A stretch of 64,000 bases of DNA. It comes from Nocardioides anomalus (GTDB taxonomy: Bacteria; Actinomycetota; Actinomycetes; Propionibacteriales; Nocardioidaceae). The stretch is from positions 4,712,001-4,776,000 of the forward strand of contig NZ_CP049257.1 in NCBI RefSeq assembly GCF_011046535.1, read 5' to 3'. The translations under genes and the position numbers were made by a program. Positions 31,577-42,715 of this stretch are shown here, in pieces (position 1 is the first letter of the stretch; each line of letters begins with the position of its first letter). The notes beneath the pieces are model-generated. The model had not been told where the DNA came from and made no database searches. It saw only the letters and a program-made list of their open reading frames with translations.

Positions 31577-32868
31577 CCCCCGACCGGCTCATCGCCGACG
31601 TCGCCGCCGACCACCCGCGATGCTTCTGGCTGGACGGCGGCGGGGCGCGCGAGTGGTCCGGGCGGCGCTCGGTGCTCGGGATCCTCGAGCCCGACGACGT
31701 ATCGCTCACCTACTCCGCCGCGCGTCGCGAGGTGACGCGGCACTGCGACGGCGAGGCCGAGGTGGTGGGCGACGACGTCTTCGCGGTGCTCGAGACCGAG
31801 CTGGCCGCCGGCTCGTGGCGCGACCAGTGGTTCGGCTACTTCGGCTACGCGTCCCGGCCCGACCTCCCCGCGCGGGTCGACGACAGCGGCGCGCCCGATG
31901 CGGTGTGGATGAAACCGAGCCATCTGCGGTTCTTCGAGCACGACCTTGGAGTACGGAACTGGAGTCAGACCCCGGGAGTTTCGTACTCCAAGCGTGAGTT
32001 TCACCGGCCGGCCGGTGAAACTCACAGGCCGCCGCCGGCCTACGCCGAGGCCTTCGCGCGGGTCCAGGAGGAGCTGCGGGCGGGCAACAGCTACGAGGTC
32101 AACCTGACCTACCGGCTCGACCAGGCGAGCGACCTGGACCCGGTCGCGGCCTACCTGAGACTGCGCAGCATCAACCCTGCGCCGTACGCCGGGTTCCTCC
32201 AGCACGACGTCGAGGGCGCACGCGGGTGGCTGCTGAGCTCGTCGCCGGAGCGCTACGCCCTCATCACCCGCGAGGAGGACGGCAGCCGGGTCGTCGAGAC
32301 CAAGCCGATCAAGGGCACCACGCCGCGCGGCGCGACCGAGGCGGAGGACGAGGCGCTGCGGCAGGCGCTGGCCACCGAGCCGCGGTTCCGGGCCGAGAAC
32401 CTGATGATCACCGACCTGCTCCGCAACGACCTGGGGACGGTGTGCACGCTCGGCAGCGTGGAGGTGCCGGCGCTGCTCGCGGTCGAGTCCTACCCGACGG
32501 TGCACCAGCTCGTCTCCACCGTGCGGGGCCGGCTGCGCGACGAGGTCTCCACGGTGGCGGCGCTCCGGGCGCTCTTCCCGGCCGGCTCGATGACCGGCGC
32601 GCCCAAGCTGCGCACCATGGAGATCATCGAGGCGGTCGAGAGCACCCCGCGGGCGGCGTACGCCGGCGCGTTCGGCTGGGTCGCGGCCGACGGTCGCGCC
32701 GACCTCGGGGTGGTCATCCGGACGCTCACCACCACCGGCGGGGGCGGCTACCGGCTGGGTACCGGCGGCGGGATCACCGTGCTGTCCGACGTGGCCGAGG
32801 AGTACGCCGAGTCGCGCTGGAAGGCGGAGCGGTTGCTGAGTGCTCTGTCACCGTCCCCACTCCCGTAA
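31573..32868 (+). CDS. pabB: Aminodeoxychorismate synthase component I with an in-frame palindromic insert
   Basis: Aminates chorismate to 4-amino-4-deoxychorismate for folate synthesis. The chorismate-binding domain (about 155-428) has [20 protein letters not shown], the PIKGT motif ([10 protein letters not shown]), [17 protein letters not shown] and [15 protein letters not shown]. The weak N-terminal domain is intact. Codons 125-151 are formed entirely by an 81-bp palindromic element that lengthens the linker between the domains without breaking the frame; that stretch is also AT-richer than the gene. Function is probably kept, because both flanking domains look normal. Confidence 0.9.
   Translation: MTPDRLIADVAADHPRCFWLDGGGAREWSGRRSVLGILEPDDVSLTYSAARREVTRHCDGEAEVVGDDVFAVLETELAAGSWRDQWFGYFGYASRPDLPARVDDSGAPDAVWMKPSHLRFFEHDLGVRNWSQTPGVSYSKREFHRPAGETHRPPPAYAEAFARVQEELRAGNSYEVNLTYRLDQASDLDPVAAYLRLRSINPAPYAGFLQHDVEGARGWLLSSSPERYALITREEDGSRVVETKPIKGTTPRGATEAEDEALRQALATEPRFRAENLMITDLLRNDLGTVCTLGSVEVPALLAVESYPTVHQLVSTVRGRLRDEVSTVAALRALFPAGSMTGAPKLRTMEIIEAVESTPRAAYAGAFGWVAADGRADLGVVIRTLTTTGGGGYRLGTGGGITVLSDVAEEYAESRWKAERLLSALSPSPLP
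31945..32025 (+). repeat. 81-bp palindromic element inside pabB
   Basis: Two adjacent hairpins. The first pairs CTTGGAGTACGGAACT (31945-31960) with AGTTTCGTACTCCAAG (31977-31992), 16 pairs with one G-T. The second is a perfect 32-bp palindrome, GTGAGTTTCACCGGCC plus its reverse complement (31994-32025). The element starts on a codon boundary and is exactly 27 codons long, so it is translated. It resembles the palindromic elements that insert in protein genes in Rickettsia; the family is not known to me. Confidence 0.85.
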
Positions 32869-32885
32869 TACCGTGGACATCACCT

Positions 32886-34346
32886 ATGGCTAACGTCGAT
32901 GGAGTGACCGCTCCGCACGTCATCGTGCTCTTCGGTGCGACCGGGGACCTGGCGAAGCGCAAGCTGCTGCCGGGCCTGCTGCGACTGACCCAGGCCGGGC
33001 TGCTGCCCGAGGCCCGGATCGTCGGGACCTCGCTGGAGGACATCACCACCGAGGAGTTCGTGGACCGGGCCCGCGAGGCCTGCGCCGAGTTCGGTCGCTG
33101 CGACATGAGCGACGAGCGGTGGGCGCGGTTCGCCTCGATCCTGAGCTACGTCTCCCAGCAGCGCGGCCCGCACGAGCTGGCCGAGGCGGTCCACAAGGCC
33201 GAGGCCGACTTGGGGGCCGAGGGCAAGGTGGAGTTCCTGCACTACCTCTCGGTGCCGCCACGCGCCGCGCTCGACGTCATCCACCAGCTCCACGAGGCCG
33301 GGCTGGTGGCCCGCGCCCGGGTGGTGATGGAGAAGCCGTTCGGCACCGACCTGGAGACCGCGGTCGCGCTCAACAACGAGGTGCACCAGGTCTTCGACGA
33401 GGAGCAGATCTTCCGGATCGACCACTTCCTCGGCAAGGAGGCGGCCCAGAACATCCTGGCCTTCCGCTTCGCCAACGGCCTGTTCGAGCCGATCTGGAAC
33501 CGCAACTTCATCGAGCACGTGCAGATCGACGTGCCCGAGACCCTCGGTCTCGAGGGCCGCACGGCGTTCTACGAGAGCACCGGCGCCTACCGCGACATGG
33601 TCGTCACCCACCTCATGCAGGTGCTGGCCTTCATGGCCATGGAGCCGCCGACCTCGCTGGCGCCGGGACCGATCAGCGACGAGAAGCTCAAGGTCTTCCG
33701 CTCCATGAAGCACATCGAGCCGCACGACGTGGTCCGCGGGCAGTACAACGGCTACCGCGGCAAGGAGGAGGTCGCGGAGTACTCCGACACCGAGACCTTC
33801 ATCGCGCTGCGCATCGAGATCGACAACTGGCGCTGGGCCGGGGTCCCGTTCTTCCTGCGCACCGGCAAGAAGCTCGCCGAGGGTGCGCGCATCATCTCCA
33901 TCGCCTTCAAGGAGCCGCCGCTCTCGATGTTCCCGGCCGGGTCGAACGCCGGGATGCAGGGCCCGGACCACCTCACCTTCGACCTCGCCGACCAGAGCCG
34001 GATGTCGCTGAGCTTCTACGGCAAGCGCCCCGGTCCGGGCATGCAGCTGGAGAAGCTCTCCATGCAGTTCGCCACCCACGAGACGGCCTCGAGCGTCGGC
34101 GTGCTGGAGGCCTACGAGCGACTGATCCTCGACGCGATGCGCGGCGACCACACGCTGTTCACGACCGCGGAGGGCATCGAGACGCTCTGGGAGAAGAGCA
34201 TCCCGCTGCTGCAGAACCCGCCCCCGGTCCGCGCGTACGCCCCCGGCTCGTGGGGTCCCAACGCGATCCACCAGCTCATCGCGCCGCATGCGTGGCGGCT
34301 GCCGTTCGAGCGCTCCTGGCGCGACTCCAAGGCGCAGGCGAAGTAG
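32886..34346 (+). CDS. zwf: Glucose-6-phosphate 1-dehydrogenase
   Basis: First step of the oxidative pentose phosphate pathway. The NAD(P) fold starts [20 protein letters not shown], then [12 protein letters not shown] and the substrate-binding [15 protein letters not shown] with the active-site His. 486 residues is within the family range. No opcA, tal or gnd gene is adjacent, so this is not the usual actinobacterial pentose-phosphate cluster. The start follows TAATAC (32866-32871) by 14 nt, and TAATAC includes the pabB stop codon. Confidence 0.93.
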   Translation: MANVDGVTAPHVIVLFGATGDLAKRKLLPGLLRLTQAGLLPEARIVGTSLEDITTEEFVDRAREACAEFGRCDMSDERWARFASILSYVSQQRGPHELAEAVHKAEADLGAEGKVEFLHYLSVPPRAALDVIHQLHEAGLVARARVVMEKPFGTDLETAVALNNEVHQVFDEEQIFRIDHFLGKEAAQNILAFRFANGLFEPIWNRNFIEHVQIDVPETLGLEGRTAFYESTGAYRDMVVTHLMQVLAFMAMEPPTSLAPGPISDEKLKVFRSMKHIEPHDVVRGQYNGYRGKEEVAEYSDTETFIALRIEIDNWRWAGVPFFLRTGKKLAEGARIISIAFKEPPLSMFPAGSNAGMQGPDHLTFDLADQSRMSLSFYGKRPGPGMQLEKLSMQFATHETASSVGVLEAYERLILDAMRGDHTLFTTAEGIETLWEKSIPLLQNPPPVRAYAPGSWGPNAIHQLIAPHAWRLPFERSWRDSKAQAK

Positions 34347-34353
34347 CCGCCGC

Positions 34354-35790
34354 TCAGCGGGCCAGCTCCTCCGCGACGCTCGCCACCCCGGCGGGTGGCG
34401 CCGCCGGCTTGGGCCCGGGCGCGCCGGGGACGCGGAAGGTCAGGCGCGCCCCGCCCCCGGGGGCGCGGCCGGCCTCGACCGAGCCGGCGTGCCGCTCGGC
34501 GACCTGGGCCACGATCGACAAGCCGAGGCCGGAGCCGGGCATGGCCCGGGAGTCGGTGGAGCGGTAGAAGCGCTCGAAGACGTGGGGCAGGTCGGCGTCG
34601 GCGATACCGGTGCCCTCGTCGTCCACGGTGACGGCGCCGGCGTGCAGGGCGACCGCGACGGTCCCGCCGGGCGGGCTCCACTTCGCGGCGTTGTCGAGCA
34701 GGTTGGTCAGCGCGCGCTCCAGGGCGGAGGCGTCGCCTTCGACGTACCACGGGTCGGCGTCGACCTCGAAGGTCAGTGACGGCGCGCGGCGGCGCACGCG
34801 CGCCACGGCCTGGTCGAGCACCTCGTGCAGCTCGACGGTGCCGACCGCGGCCGGGGTGGGCTCGTCGCGGGCCAGCTCGACCAGGTCGCCCACCAGGGTG
34901 GTGAGCTCCTCCAGCTGCGCCCGCACGTCGTCCAGGAGCTCCTCGCGGGCGGTCTCGGGCAGGTCGATGCCGGCCTGGGTCAGCAGGTCGATGTTGGTGC
35001 GCAGCGAGGTGAGCGGCGTGCGCAGCTCGTGACCGGCGTCGGCCACGAGCCGGCGCTGGCGGTCGCGGGAGCCGGCCAGCGAGGCGAGCATCTGGTTGAA
35101 CGCCGACGCCAGCCGCGCGACCTCGTCGTCGCCCTCGACCCGGATCGGGGCCAGCCGCTCGGTGCGGGCGATGTCCTCGGCGGCGGCCGTCAGCTTGCGG
35201 ACCGGCCGCAGGCCGTTGCGGGCCACCGCCCACCCGGCCACGCCGGCGATGATGATCCCGGCCAGGCCGAAGAACAGGGTGACCAGCCCGAGCTTGGCCA
35301 GCAGGTGCTGCTGGGAGTCCAGGGACTGGCCGATGACCAGGGCGTTGCCCGGCTGGGTCCGGATGGGTACGGCGGCCACCCGGTAGTCGACGCCGCCCTG
35401 CCGCACCGTGCGCAGGGAACGGGCGGAGTCACCGGCCGCCACGGCGACCTCGTGCTGGTCCACGACCAGCTGCCCGCTGCCGCGGAAGAAGGCGGACGTC
35501 CCGTCGGCGCTCACGACCCCGATCCGGGCGTCGGACAGCGGGAAGGCCACCGCGTCGGGCCCGTTGGCCTTGTAGAGCTGGTCGAGGCTCGCGGCCGTGT
35601 CCTGGGCGCGCGTCATCAGCGTGTCGTCGAGCGACGACTCCAGCTGCATGCGCACGGTGATGAACGCGCCCAGCGAGACCATCGCGACGGCCAGGCCCAC
35701 GGCCATGGTCGTGAGGATGGTGACCCGGCTGGCCAGCGATCGGCGGTAGTGCCAGCGCCCCTCGGCGTCGAGGACGGGGGTGAGCTTCAC
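34354..35790 (-). CDS. Sensor histidine kinase (MprB-like)
   Basis: 478 residues: membrane helix near 22-46, extracytoplasmic sensor (about 47-168), second helix (169-190), HAMP (191-245), and HisKA with the H-box [20 protein letters not shown] and phospho-acceptor His254. The ATPase domain has LDNAAKWSP (N box), DEGTGI (G1) and GSGLGLSIV (G2). The H-box is essentially that of mycobacterial MprB, an envelope-stress sensor. Its GTG overlaps the stop of the response regulator (GTGA), so the pair is one operon. Confidence 0.92.
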   Translation of the reverse strand: MKLTPVLDAEGRWHYRRSLASRVTILTTMAVGLAVAMVSLGAFITVRMQLESSLDDTLMTRAQDTAASLDQLYKANGPDAVAFPLSDARIGVVSADGTSAFFRGSGQLVVDQHEVAVAAGDSARSLRTVRQGGVDYRVAAVPIRTQPGNALVIGQSLDSQQHLLAKLGLVTLFFGLAGIIIAGVAGWAVARNGLRPVRKLTAAAEDIARTERLAPIRVEGDDEVARLASAFNQMLASLAGSRDRQRRLVADAGHELRTPLTSLRTNIDLLTQAGIDLPETAREELLDDVRAQLEELTTLVGDLVELARDEPTPAAVGTVELHEVLDQAVARVRRRAPSLTFEVDADPWYVEGDASALERALTNLLDNAAKWSPPGGTVAVALHAGAVTVDDEGTGIADADLPHVFERFYRSTDSRAMPGSGLGLSIVAQVAERHAGSVEAGRAPGGGARLTFRVPGAPGPKPAAPPAGVASVAEELAR

Positions 35791-36497
35791 GTTTCCTTCA
35801 GCACGTAGCCGACCCCGCGCACGGTGTGGATCAGCCGCGGCTCCCCCTCGGCCTCGGTCTTGCGGCGCAGGTAGCCGACGTACACCTCGAGCGAGTTGGC
35901 CGTGGTCGGGAAGTCGTAGCCCCAGACCTCCTCGAGGATGAAGCTGCGCTCGAGCACCCGCCGCGGCCGGCGCAGGAACATCTCCAGCAGCGTGAACTCC
36001 GTGCGCGTCAGCTCGATCGACCGGCGACCGCGACGCACGTCGCGGGTGGCGACGTCCATGGACAGGTCGGCGAAGGACAAGACCTCGTCCTCCTCGCCCG
36101 CCGGCACCGTCGCCCGCCGCAGCAGCGCCCGCAGCCGGGCCAGCAGCTCCTGGAGCGCGAACGGCTTGGTGAGGTAGTCGTCCGCGCCCGCGTCCAGACC
36201 CTCGACCCGGTCGCCCACGGCGTCGCGGGCGGTCAGCACGAGGATGGGTACGTCGTTCCCGGCCGCCCGCAGCGCCCGCGTGGTCTCGATCCCGTCGAGG
36301 CGCGGCATCATCACGTCCATCACGACCACGTCCGGCGCCGACCCGGCCCCGCCGGCGAGCCCCGCCAGCGCCTCGGCCCCGTCGGAGGCCGTCGCCACGT
36401 CGTACCCGTTGAACTCCAGCGACCGCCTCAGCGACTCGCGCACGGCCTTGTCGTCGTCGACGACGAGGACGCGGTGCTTGGTCGGGGCGGCGCTCAC
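35787..36497 (-). CDS. OmpR/PhoB-type response regulator (MprA-like)
   Basis: Receiver domain (1-125) with acidic pocket VDDDK, phospho-acceptor Asp61 in [12 protein letters not shown], Thr/Lys switch residues in LTARD and LTKPF, then a winged-helix OmpR DNA-binding domain (140-236) ending [12 protein letters not shown]. 236 residues. The partner kinase is directly downstream. By analogy with MprAB it may control envelope-stress genes; targets are not visible here. A weak CAGAGT box lies 6 nt before the GTG. Confidence 0.92.
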   Translation of the reverse strand: MSAAPTKHRVLVVDDDKAVRESLRRSLEFNGYDVATASDGAEALAGLAGGAGSAPDVVVMDVMMPRLDGIETTRALRAAGNDVPILVLTARDAVGDRVEGLDAGADDYLTKPFALQELLARLRALLRRATVPAGEEDEVLSFADLSMDVATRDVRRGRRSIELTRTEFTLLEMFLRRPRRVLERSFILEEVWGYDFPTTANSLEVYVGYLRRKTEAEGEPRLIHTVRGVGYVLKET

Positions 36498-36643
36498 GGC
36501 CCCACTCTGCCAGGGCCGGCTGAACCTGCGCTGAGAGTGCGCGCCGCCCGGTGGTGAGGTGGTCTGGTCCCTGTCACCGTCCTGTTGCCCGGCGCCACCT
36601 ACCCTGGCCGACGGTCTCGGACGGATCATGGGGGAACACGTTC

Positions 36644-39600
36644 ATGGGGGACGTACGTCGTCGCGCCGCGACGACGACCTCGGCGCTGCTGCTCAGCGCC
36701 CTGGTCGTCGCGCCGGCCGCCAGCGCACTGGGGGACCGCGAGCACGCGAGGCAGGCGCACGGCGCCGGCGCCGCGCTGACCGCGCAGGCGGAGGGGGCAG
36801 CGCCGCACGAGCACGACGCGGGCGACTTCCAGAACTCCATCGTGGAGGCGGCGCACCTGAACGCCGAGGCCGCGGCCGCCGACGGGGCGCAGCCGCAGGC
36901 CGCTGCGCTGCCCACCGGCTTCGCCGACCAGAAGGTGATCACCGGGATGAGCGAGGCGGTCTCGGCCGACTTCGCCCCCGACGGCACGGCGTTCATCGCG
37001 CTGAAGACCGGCCAGATCAAGGTCGCCGCCTACAACGCCGGCACCGACGCGTGGGGCACGGCCACCGACTTCGCGGACCTGACCGACGAGGTCAACAACT
37101 ACGGCGACCGCGGCCTGACCGGCATCGCGGTCGACCCGCAGTTCCCGACTCGGCCCTACGTCTACGTCAACTACACCTACGACAAGGACCCCCGCGACGG
37201 CACCGGCGGAACGGTCCCCAAGTGGGGCAAGGGCACCGCGTACGACGACTGCACGACCCCGGCCAACGAGAACGACACCAGGGTCACCGGGTGCATCGTC
37301 CAGGACCGCGTCACCCGCCTCACCGCGAGCAAGGCGTCCGGCTCCTGGCGGATGGCCGCGGAGAAGGAGCTGCTGGTCGGCGGCTGCTACCAGTTCTCCA
37401 GCCACGCCTCCGGCGACGTGGCGTTCGGCCCCGACGGCAAGCTCTACGCCTCCTCCGGAGAGGGCGCGAGCTTCAACACCCTGGACTCCGGGCAGTACGC
37501 CAACGCCTGCGGCGACCCGGCCGACGAGGGAGGCTCACTGCGCTCCCAGGACTACCGGTCCACCGGCGACCCGCTGGGCGTCGACGGCAGCGTGTTCCGG
37601 ATGGACCCGGACACCGGCGTGGTCCCGACCCAGCAGAACGCCTCGTCCTGGCTGGTCGCCTACGGCCAGCGGAACCCCTGGCGGCTGACCTTCCGGACCA
37701 AGGCGGACGGCACAGGGCTCTCCAACCAGCTCTGGTCGGTCGACGTCGGCGCCAGCAAGGCCGAGGAGGTCAACCGGATCAGCGACGTCACGGCGGTGCC
37801 GACCCCGGTGAACCGGGGCTGGCCCTGCTACGAGGGGGGACTACCAGGAGTCCAAGGTCCAGCCCGGCTGGGACGAGCAGAACCTCTCCTTGTGCGAGAC
37901 GCTGTACAGCCAGGGACTCACCGCGGTGCAGAAGCCGGTCTTCAGCTACCAGACCCGCGACGGTGGCCCGCTCGTGACCGGCGAGGACTGCGCCAACGAG
38001 ACCTCGTCGGTCTCCGGTGTCGCCTTCGTCAACCGGTGGGGGACGGACCCGAAGAACGAGAGCGACTACCCAGCGGCGTACCGCAACGCGATGTTCTTCT
38101 CCGACTTCGCCCGCTCCTGCATCTGGGTCCTGGGCAAGGGTGCCGGCGACGAGCCGGCCCCGACGTCGATCAGCACCTTCGTCCAGCCGGCGGGGACGCC
38201 GACCGACCTGCTCACCGGCCCGGGCGGCGACCTGTACTACGTCGACTACGGCATCACGGCGGACGGGAACGTCGGCCAGGGCATCGCCGGCGTGCACCGC
38301 ATCGTCTACACCGGCAGCAACGCCACGCCGACCGCGCGCATCACCGCCGACCAGCTCTCGGGGACGGCTCCGCTCACGGTCCGCTTCAGCGGCGCCACCT
38401 CGACCGATCCGGACGGCGACTCCCTCACCTACCGCTGGGACTTCGAGAACGACGGGACGTGGGACGCCACCGGCGCGACGGCCACCAAGACCTACGGCAC
38501 CGGCACCTACACGGCCAAGCTCGAGGTGAACGACGGGCACGGCCACACCCACACGACCACCGTGCAGGTCCAGGCGGGCAACAGCGCCCCCCCGGCTCAC
38601 CTCGGTGACCCCGGACGCCTCGCTCACCTGGGCGACGGGCGACACCATCTCCTACAGCGCGAACGCCACCGACGCCCAGGCGGGAGCCCTCACCTACACG
38701 TGGCAGGTCGAGATCAAGCACTGCCCCAGCAACGTGTGCCACACGCACCCGTTCGGCACCTACACCGGCGCCTCGGGGAGCTTCACCGCGCCTCCGCACG
38801 AGTACCCCTCCAAGCTCGGGATCACGGTCACCGTCACCGACTCCGGCGGGCTCACCGACACCCGCTCGGTCGAGCTGTCACCCAAGACCGTGGCGGTCGG
38901 GTTCGCGAGCGCGCCGACCGGAGCCGGAGTCACCGTGGGGGAGACGAGCCACACCGCGCCGTACACCGAGACCTTCATCCAGAAGGCGCCCTTCACGGTC
39001 AGCGCGGCCCCGACGACCGGCAGCGGAGCGAGCGTCGCGGCGTTCAGCTCCTGGTCCGACGGCGGGGCGCGCACGCACGTCGTCAACCCCGGCACCAGCC
39101 CCTCGACGCTGACCGCGACCTACACGCAGCCGACCGCCGGTCTGGTGGCCAGCCCCGCCTCGGGCACCGCGCCGCTGTCGGTCGTCTACACCGCCTCGGG
39201 GACCAACGCGAGCGGGGTGAGCGGCGGCTTCACCTACGCCTGGGACCTCGACGGCGACCAGTCCTTCGACGACGGGACGGGGGCGACCCAGAGCGTCACC
39301 TACTCGACCGCCGGCTCGCGCACCGTCCGCGTGCTCGTGACGGACACCCGCGGTGCGACCGACGCCGAGGAGGCGACGGTCACCGTCGGCAGCAACCAGG
39401 CGCCGACCATCACGTCGATGTCGCCGACGGCCGACACACGTGGTCGGTGGGCCAGACGCTGGCCTACTCCGGTGCGGCCACGGACCCGCAGGAGACGCTG
39501 CCGGCCTCGGCGTACGCCTGGAAGGTCGAGCGGCAGGACTGCGCCAGCGGCTGCGCCCGCAGCACGGTCAGCACCAGCACGGGCCCGTCGGGCGCGGTCG

Positions 39601-40775
39601 TCGTGCCGCAGCTGCCCTACCCGTCGCACCTGTTCCTGACGCTGACCGTCACCGACAGCCAGGGCCAGAGCACCACGGCGACGCGGCAGCTCGAGCCGAG
39701 GACCGTCGCGCTGACCGTCGCGACCGACCCGGCCGGTGGCACCGTCACGGTCGCCGGGACGGACCGGGTGGCGCCGTACGTGTTGACCACGATCCCGGGC
39801 AGCGCCGTCGCCGTGAGCGCAGCGGCCACGCGCACGGTCAACCAGTCGCCGTACGCCTTCGCCGGCTGGTCCGACGGCGGCGCACGGAGCCACTCCATCA
39901 CCGCGCCGGCGACGGCGACCACCTACACCGCGCGCTGGGCCGACGCCAACCGGATCCCGGTGGCGAGCATCATCACCGACCCGCACACGGCGAGTGGCCC
40001 GGCGCCGCTCACGGTCGGACTCGACGCTTCGGGGTCGACCGATCCGGACGGCCAGGCGCTGAGCTACGCGTGGGACCTCGACGGCGACGGGGCCTACGAC
40101 GACGCCACCGGTGCGACCGCGGGGGCGACGTACCCGGTCGGGACCGTGACGGTCGGGCTGCGGGTGACCGACGCAGGCGGGCTGAGCGCAACGACGGCGA
40201 AGACGGTCAGCGCGACCAACACCGCGCCGGCCGTGACCCGGGTGACGGCGTACCCGGCCGGCGGCTACACGGTGGGGCAGACGCTGGGCTTCGACGCGGC
40301 CGCGACGGACGCACAGCAGGAGCTGCCGGACTCGGCGTACTCCTTCGTCATGTTCCGCCAGGACTGCGAGGCGGGCTGCCCGCGCACCGAGGTGCGGCGG
40401 TGGACCGGCGTGCAGAACGGGCAGTACGTCGTGCCCGCGCTGCCGTACGCCGCGCACCTGGTCCTGGTGGCCACGGCCACCGACGCGCAGGGCGCGAGCG
40501 CGAGCCGCGAGCTGCGGCTGGACCCGCAGGCCGCGGCGCTCACCGTCCGGGCGTCGCGTGGGCTCGCGGTCCAGGTGGCCGGGGCCACGACCAAGGGTTG
40601 GCGCGGAACGCTGGTGGCGGGGAGCACCCTGCGGGTCAGCGCGCCGAAGCGCCAGACCAAGGGCGGGGTGCGCTACGTGTTCGTGCGCTGGTCCGACGGT
40701 GGTGCGCGCACCCACGACGTGACGGTGTGGGACGCGGCCACCACCATTCGCGCCGTCTACCGGCGCGGGCGGTGA
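36644..40775 (+). pseudogene. Secreted PQQ-dependent sugar dehydrogenase-like protein with PKD repeats, frameshifted three times
   Basis: After a signal peptide (TTTSALLLSALVVAPAASAL) comes a glucose/sorbosone dehydrogenase propeller (NNYGDRGLTGIAVDPQF, QFSSHASGDVAFGPDGKLYA) and then about 750 residues of repeated beta domains: three PKD-like (WDLDGDxxYDD), three Cys-containing sandwiches and three WSDGGARTH units. The frame breaks at a G6 run (37834-37839), a C7 run (38587-38593) and (AC)3 (39434-39439). Removing 1, 1 and 2 bases restores a single 1375-codon frame. It could be a pseudogene, a phase-variable gene or a sequence error. Start ATG 36644 with GGGGGA 8 nt upstream. Confidence 0.75.
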
Positions 40776-40784
40776 CCCGGCGGC

Positions 40785-40790
40785 TACAGT
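40785..40790 (+). promoter_or_regulatory. Candidate -10 box for the second PQQ-dehydrogenase-like gene
   Basis: TACAGT stands 39 nt before the ATG at 40830. A GGGGGGAAG stretch between them can act as SD, so this gene has a leader, unlike many neighbours. Confidence 0.35.
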
Positions 40791-40829
40791 CCAGCAGTCC
40801 TGTCACGAGACCCGGGGGGAAGATCTGAC

Positions 40830-42674
40830 ATGGAACGTCGTCGTGTGCGCGCCGCCGTGCTGGGAGCACTGGCCCTGGTGGCCGGGTCGCTGGCCCTGAC
40901 GCCGGAGACCGGGTCCGCCTCGGTGACCGCGTCCGCGCCTGCCTCCGCTCCGGTGCGTGCGGAGAGGTCGACGCCCGAGGCCGGCTTCGAGGACGTGCTG
41001 GCCATCGGCGGGCTGTCCGAGCCGGTGGGGGCGGCGTTCGCGCCCGACGGGACGGCGTTCCTCGCGCTCAAGACCGGGCTGATCAAGTCCTTCGACCCCA
41101 GCGGCGGCGGGTTCGAGGCCGCGGGCACGTCGACGGACTTCGCCGACCTCACCGCCGAGGTCAACAACTACGGCGACCGCGGCCTGACCGGGATCACCGT
41201 CGACCCGCGGTTCCCGGCCCGGCCGTACGTCTACGTCAACTACACCTACGACAAGGACCCCGTCACCGGCGGCACGTGGGGCACCGGCCAGGCCTACGAC
41301 AACTGCGGCCCGGACGACGCCAACGAGGCCACGCTCAGCCCGCCCACGCGCGGCTGCCCCGTGCAGGTGCGGGTCTCGCGGCTGACCGCGACCCGCGGCG
41401 CCCTCGGCTGGGTCATGCAGCCCGGCAGCGAGCTGGTCCTCGTGCAGAACGGCTGCGCGCAGTTCTCGAGCCACGCCTCCGGCGACGTGGCCTTCGGCCC
41501 CGACGGCAAGCTCTACGCCTCGGCGGGCGACGGCGGCAGCTTCAAGGGCCAGGACTACGGCCAGGCCAACGTGCCGACCGGCGCGCCGGCGTACCCGCAG
41601 GGACCGGCGTGCCCGAACGACCCCACCGACGAGGGCGGCTCGCTGCGCGCGCAGGACCAGCGCACCGGCGGCGACCCGCTCAGCGTCGACGGGACGATCT
41701 TCCGGCTCAACCCCGACACCCCGCTCAACGTCCAGCAGGGCACCGCCGACCAGTGGCTGGTCGCGCTCGGGCAGCGCAACCCGTGGCGCTTCACCTTCCG
41801 CCAGGGCAAGGAGCAGCTCTGGAGCGTCGACGTGGGCTCCTCGAACTTCGAGGAGATCAACCAGCTCGTCGACGCCCCGACCACCGGGCTCGTGAACCGC
41901 GGCTGGCCCTGCTACGAGGGCGTCACCGGCCGCTCGCAGGTCAACACCGCCTGGCAGGCGCTGGGCAAGCCGCTCTGCACCGGCCTGTACGGCGAGGGCC
42001 TCGGCGCGGTCCAGGCCCCGGTGTTCGCCTACCCCACGACCAACGGCAACCGCACCGCCACCGTCCCGCTCACCCCCGGCGAGAACTGCCCCGCCGTCAG
42101 CTCCTCGATGTCCGGCATCGCCTTCAGCGCCCTGGGCAGCGACTGGCCCGCGGCGTACCAGGACGCGCTCTACTTCTCCGACTTCCTGCGCGGCTGCCTC
42201 TGGCGGATGGGCAAGGACGCCAACGGCCAGCCCAACCCCGCCGACATCCACCCGTTCGTCCAGGCTGCCGGCTCGCCCGTCGACATCCTCCCCGGCCCCG
42301 GCGGCGACCTCTACTACGTCGACTACGGCAGCTTCACCGACGCCGGGTACGTCCAGGGCTCCGGCGGTCTGCACCGCATCGACCACGTCGGCGGCACCGG
42401 CCTCACCGTGAAGTCCAAGCCCGCCAAGGTCAAGATCAAGGTCGACGGCAAGCGGCACAAGGCGCCCTGGAGCACCGAGCTCGCCCGCGGCACCGTCGTC
42501 AAGCTCGTCGCGCCCCGCGCCCACCGGATCAAGGGTCACCGCTTCGTGTTCGTGAAGTGGAAGGGCCTCGACCTCGGCAAGAAGGCCGCCAAGAAGCGCA
42601 AGGTCACGGTGACGGTGGGGGCGGAGGAGCTCGTGGTCAAGGCGGTGTACCGCAAGGTGCGGTCGAGGCGGTAG
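40830..42674 (+). CDS. Secreted PQQ-dependent sugar dehydrogenase-like protein
   Basis: A 614-residue intact paralogue of the preceding frameshifted gene. It has a signal peptide (RAAVLGALALVAGSLAL), a propeller domain of the glucose/sorbosone dehydrogenase family with PVGAAFAPDGTAFLALKTG, NNYGDRGLTGITVDPRF, CAQFSSHASGDVAFGPDGKL, GQRNPWRFTF and PGPGGDLYYVDYGS, and a short Lys-rich C-terminal beta domain ending KKRKVTVTVGAEELVVKAVY. It has no PKD repeats. Ten or more cysteines suggest disulfides. Several extracellular members oxidise sugars with PQQ; the true substrate is unknown. The two genes probably arose by tandem duplication. Confidence 0.82.
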   Translation: MERRRVRAAVLGALALVAGSLALTPETGSASVTASAPASAPVRAERSTPEAGFEDVLAIGGLSEPVGAAFAPDGTAFLALKTGLIKSFDPSGGGFEAAGTSTDFADLTAEVNNYGDRGLTGITVDPRFPARPYVYVNYTYDKDPVTGGTWGTGQAYDNCGPDDANEATLSPPTRGCPVQVRVSRLTATRGALGWVMQPGSELVLVQNGCAQFSSHASGDVAFGPDGKLYASAGDGGSFKGQDYGQANVPTGAPAYPQGPACPNDPTDEGGSLRAQDQRTGGDPLSVDGTIFRLNPDTPLNVQQGTADQWLVALGQRNPWRFTFRQGKEQLWSVDVGSSNFEEINQLVDAPTTGLVNRGWPCYEGVTGRSQVNTAWQALGKPLCTGLYGEGLGAVQAPVFAYPTTNGNRTATVPLTPGENCPAVSSSMSGIAFSALGSDWPAAYQDALYFSDFLRGCLWRMGKDANGQPNPADIHPFVQAAGSPVDILPGPGGDLYYVDYGSFTDAGYVQGSGGLHRIDHVGGTGLTVKSKPAKVKIKVDGKRHKAPWSTELARGTVVKLVAPRAHRIKGHRFVFVKWKGLDLGKKAAKKRKVTVTVGAEELVVKAVYRKVRSRR

Positions 42675-42715
42675 GTCTCTGGGTGCTTCGTCTCGTGGTG
42701 CGGCTCTTTGGGTCC

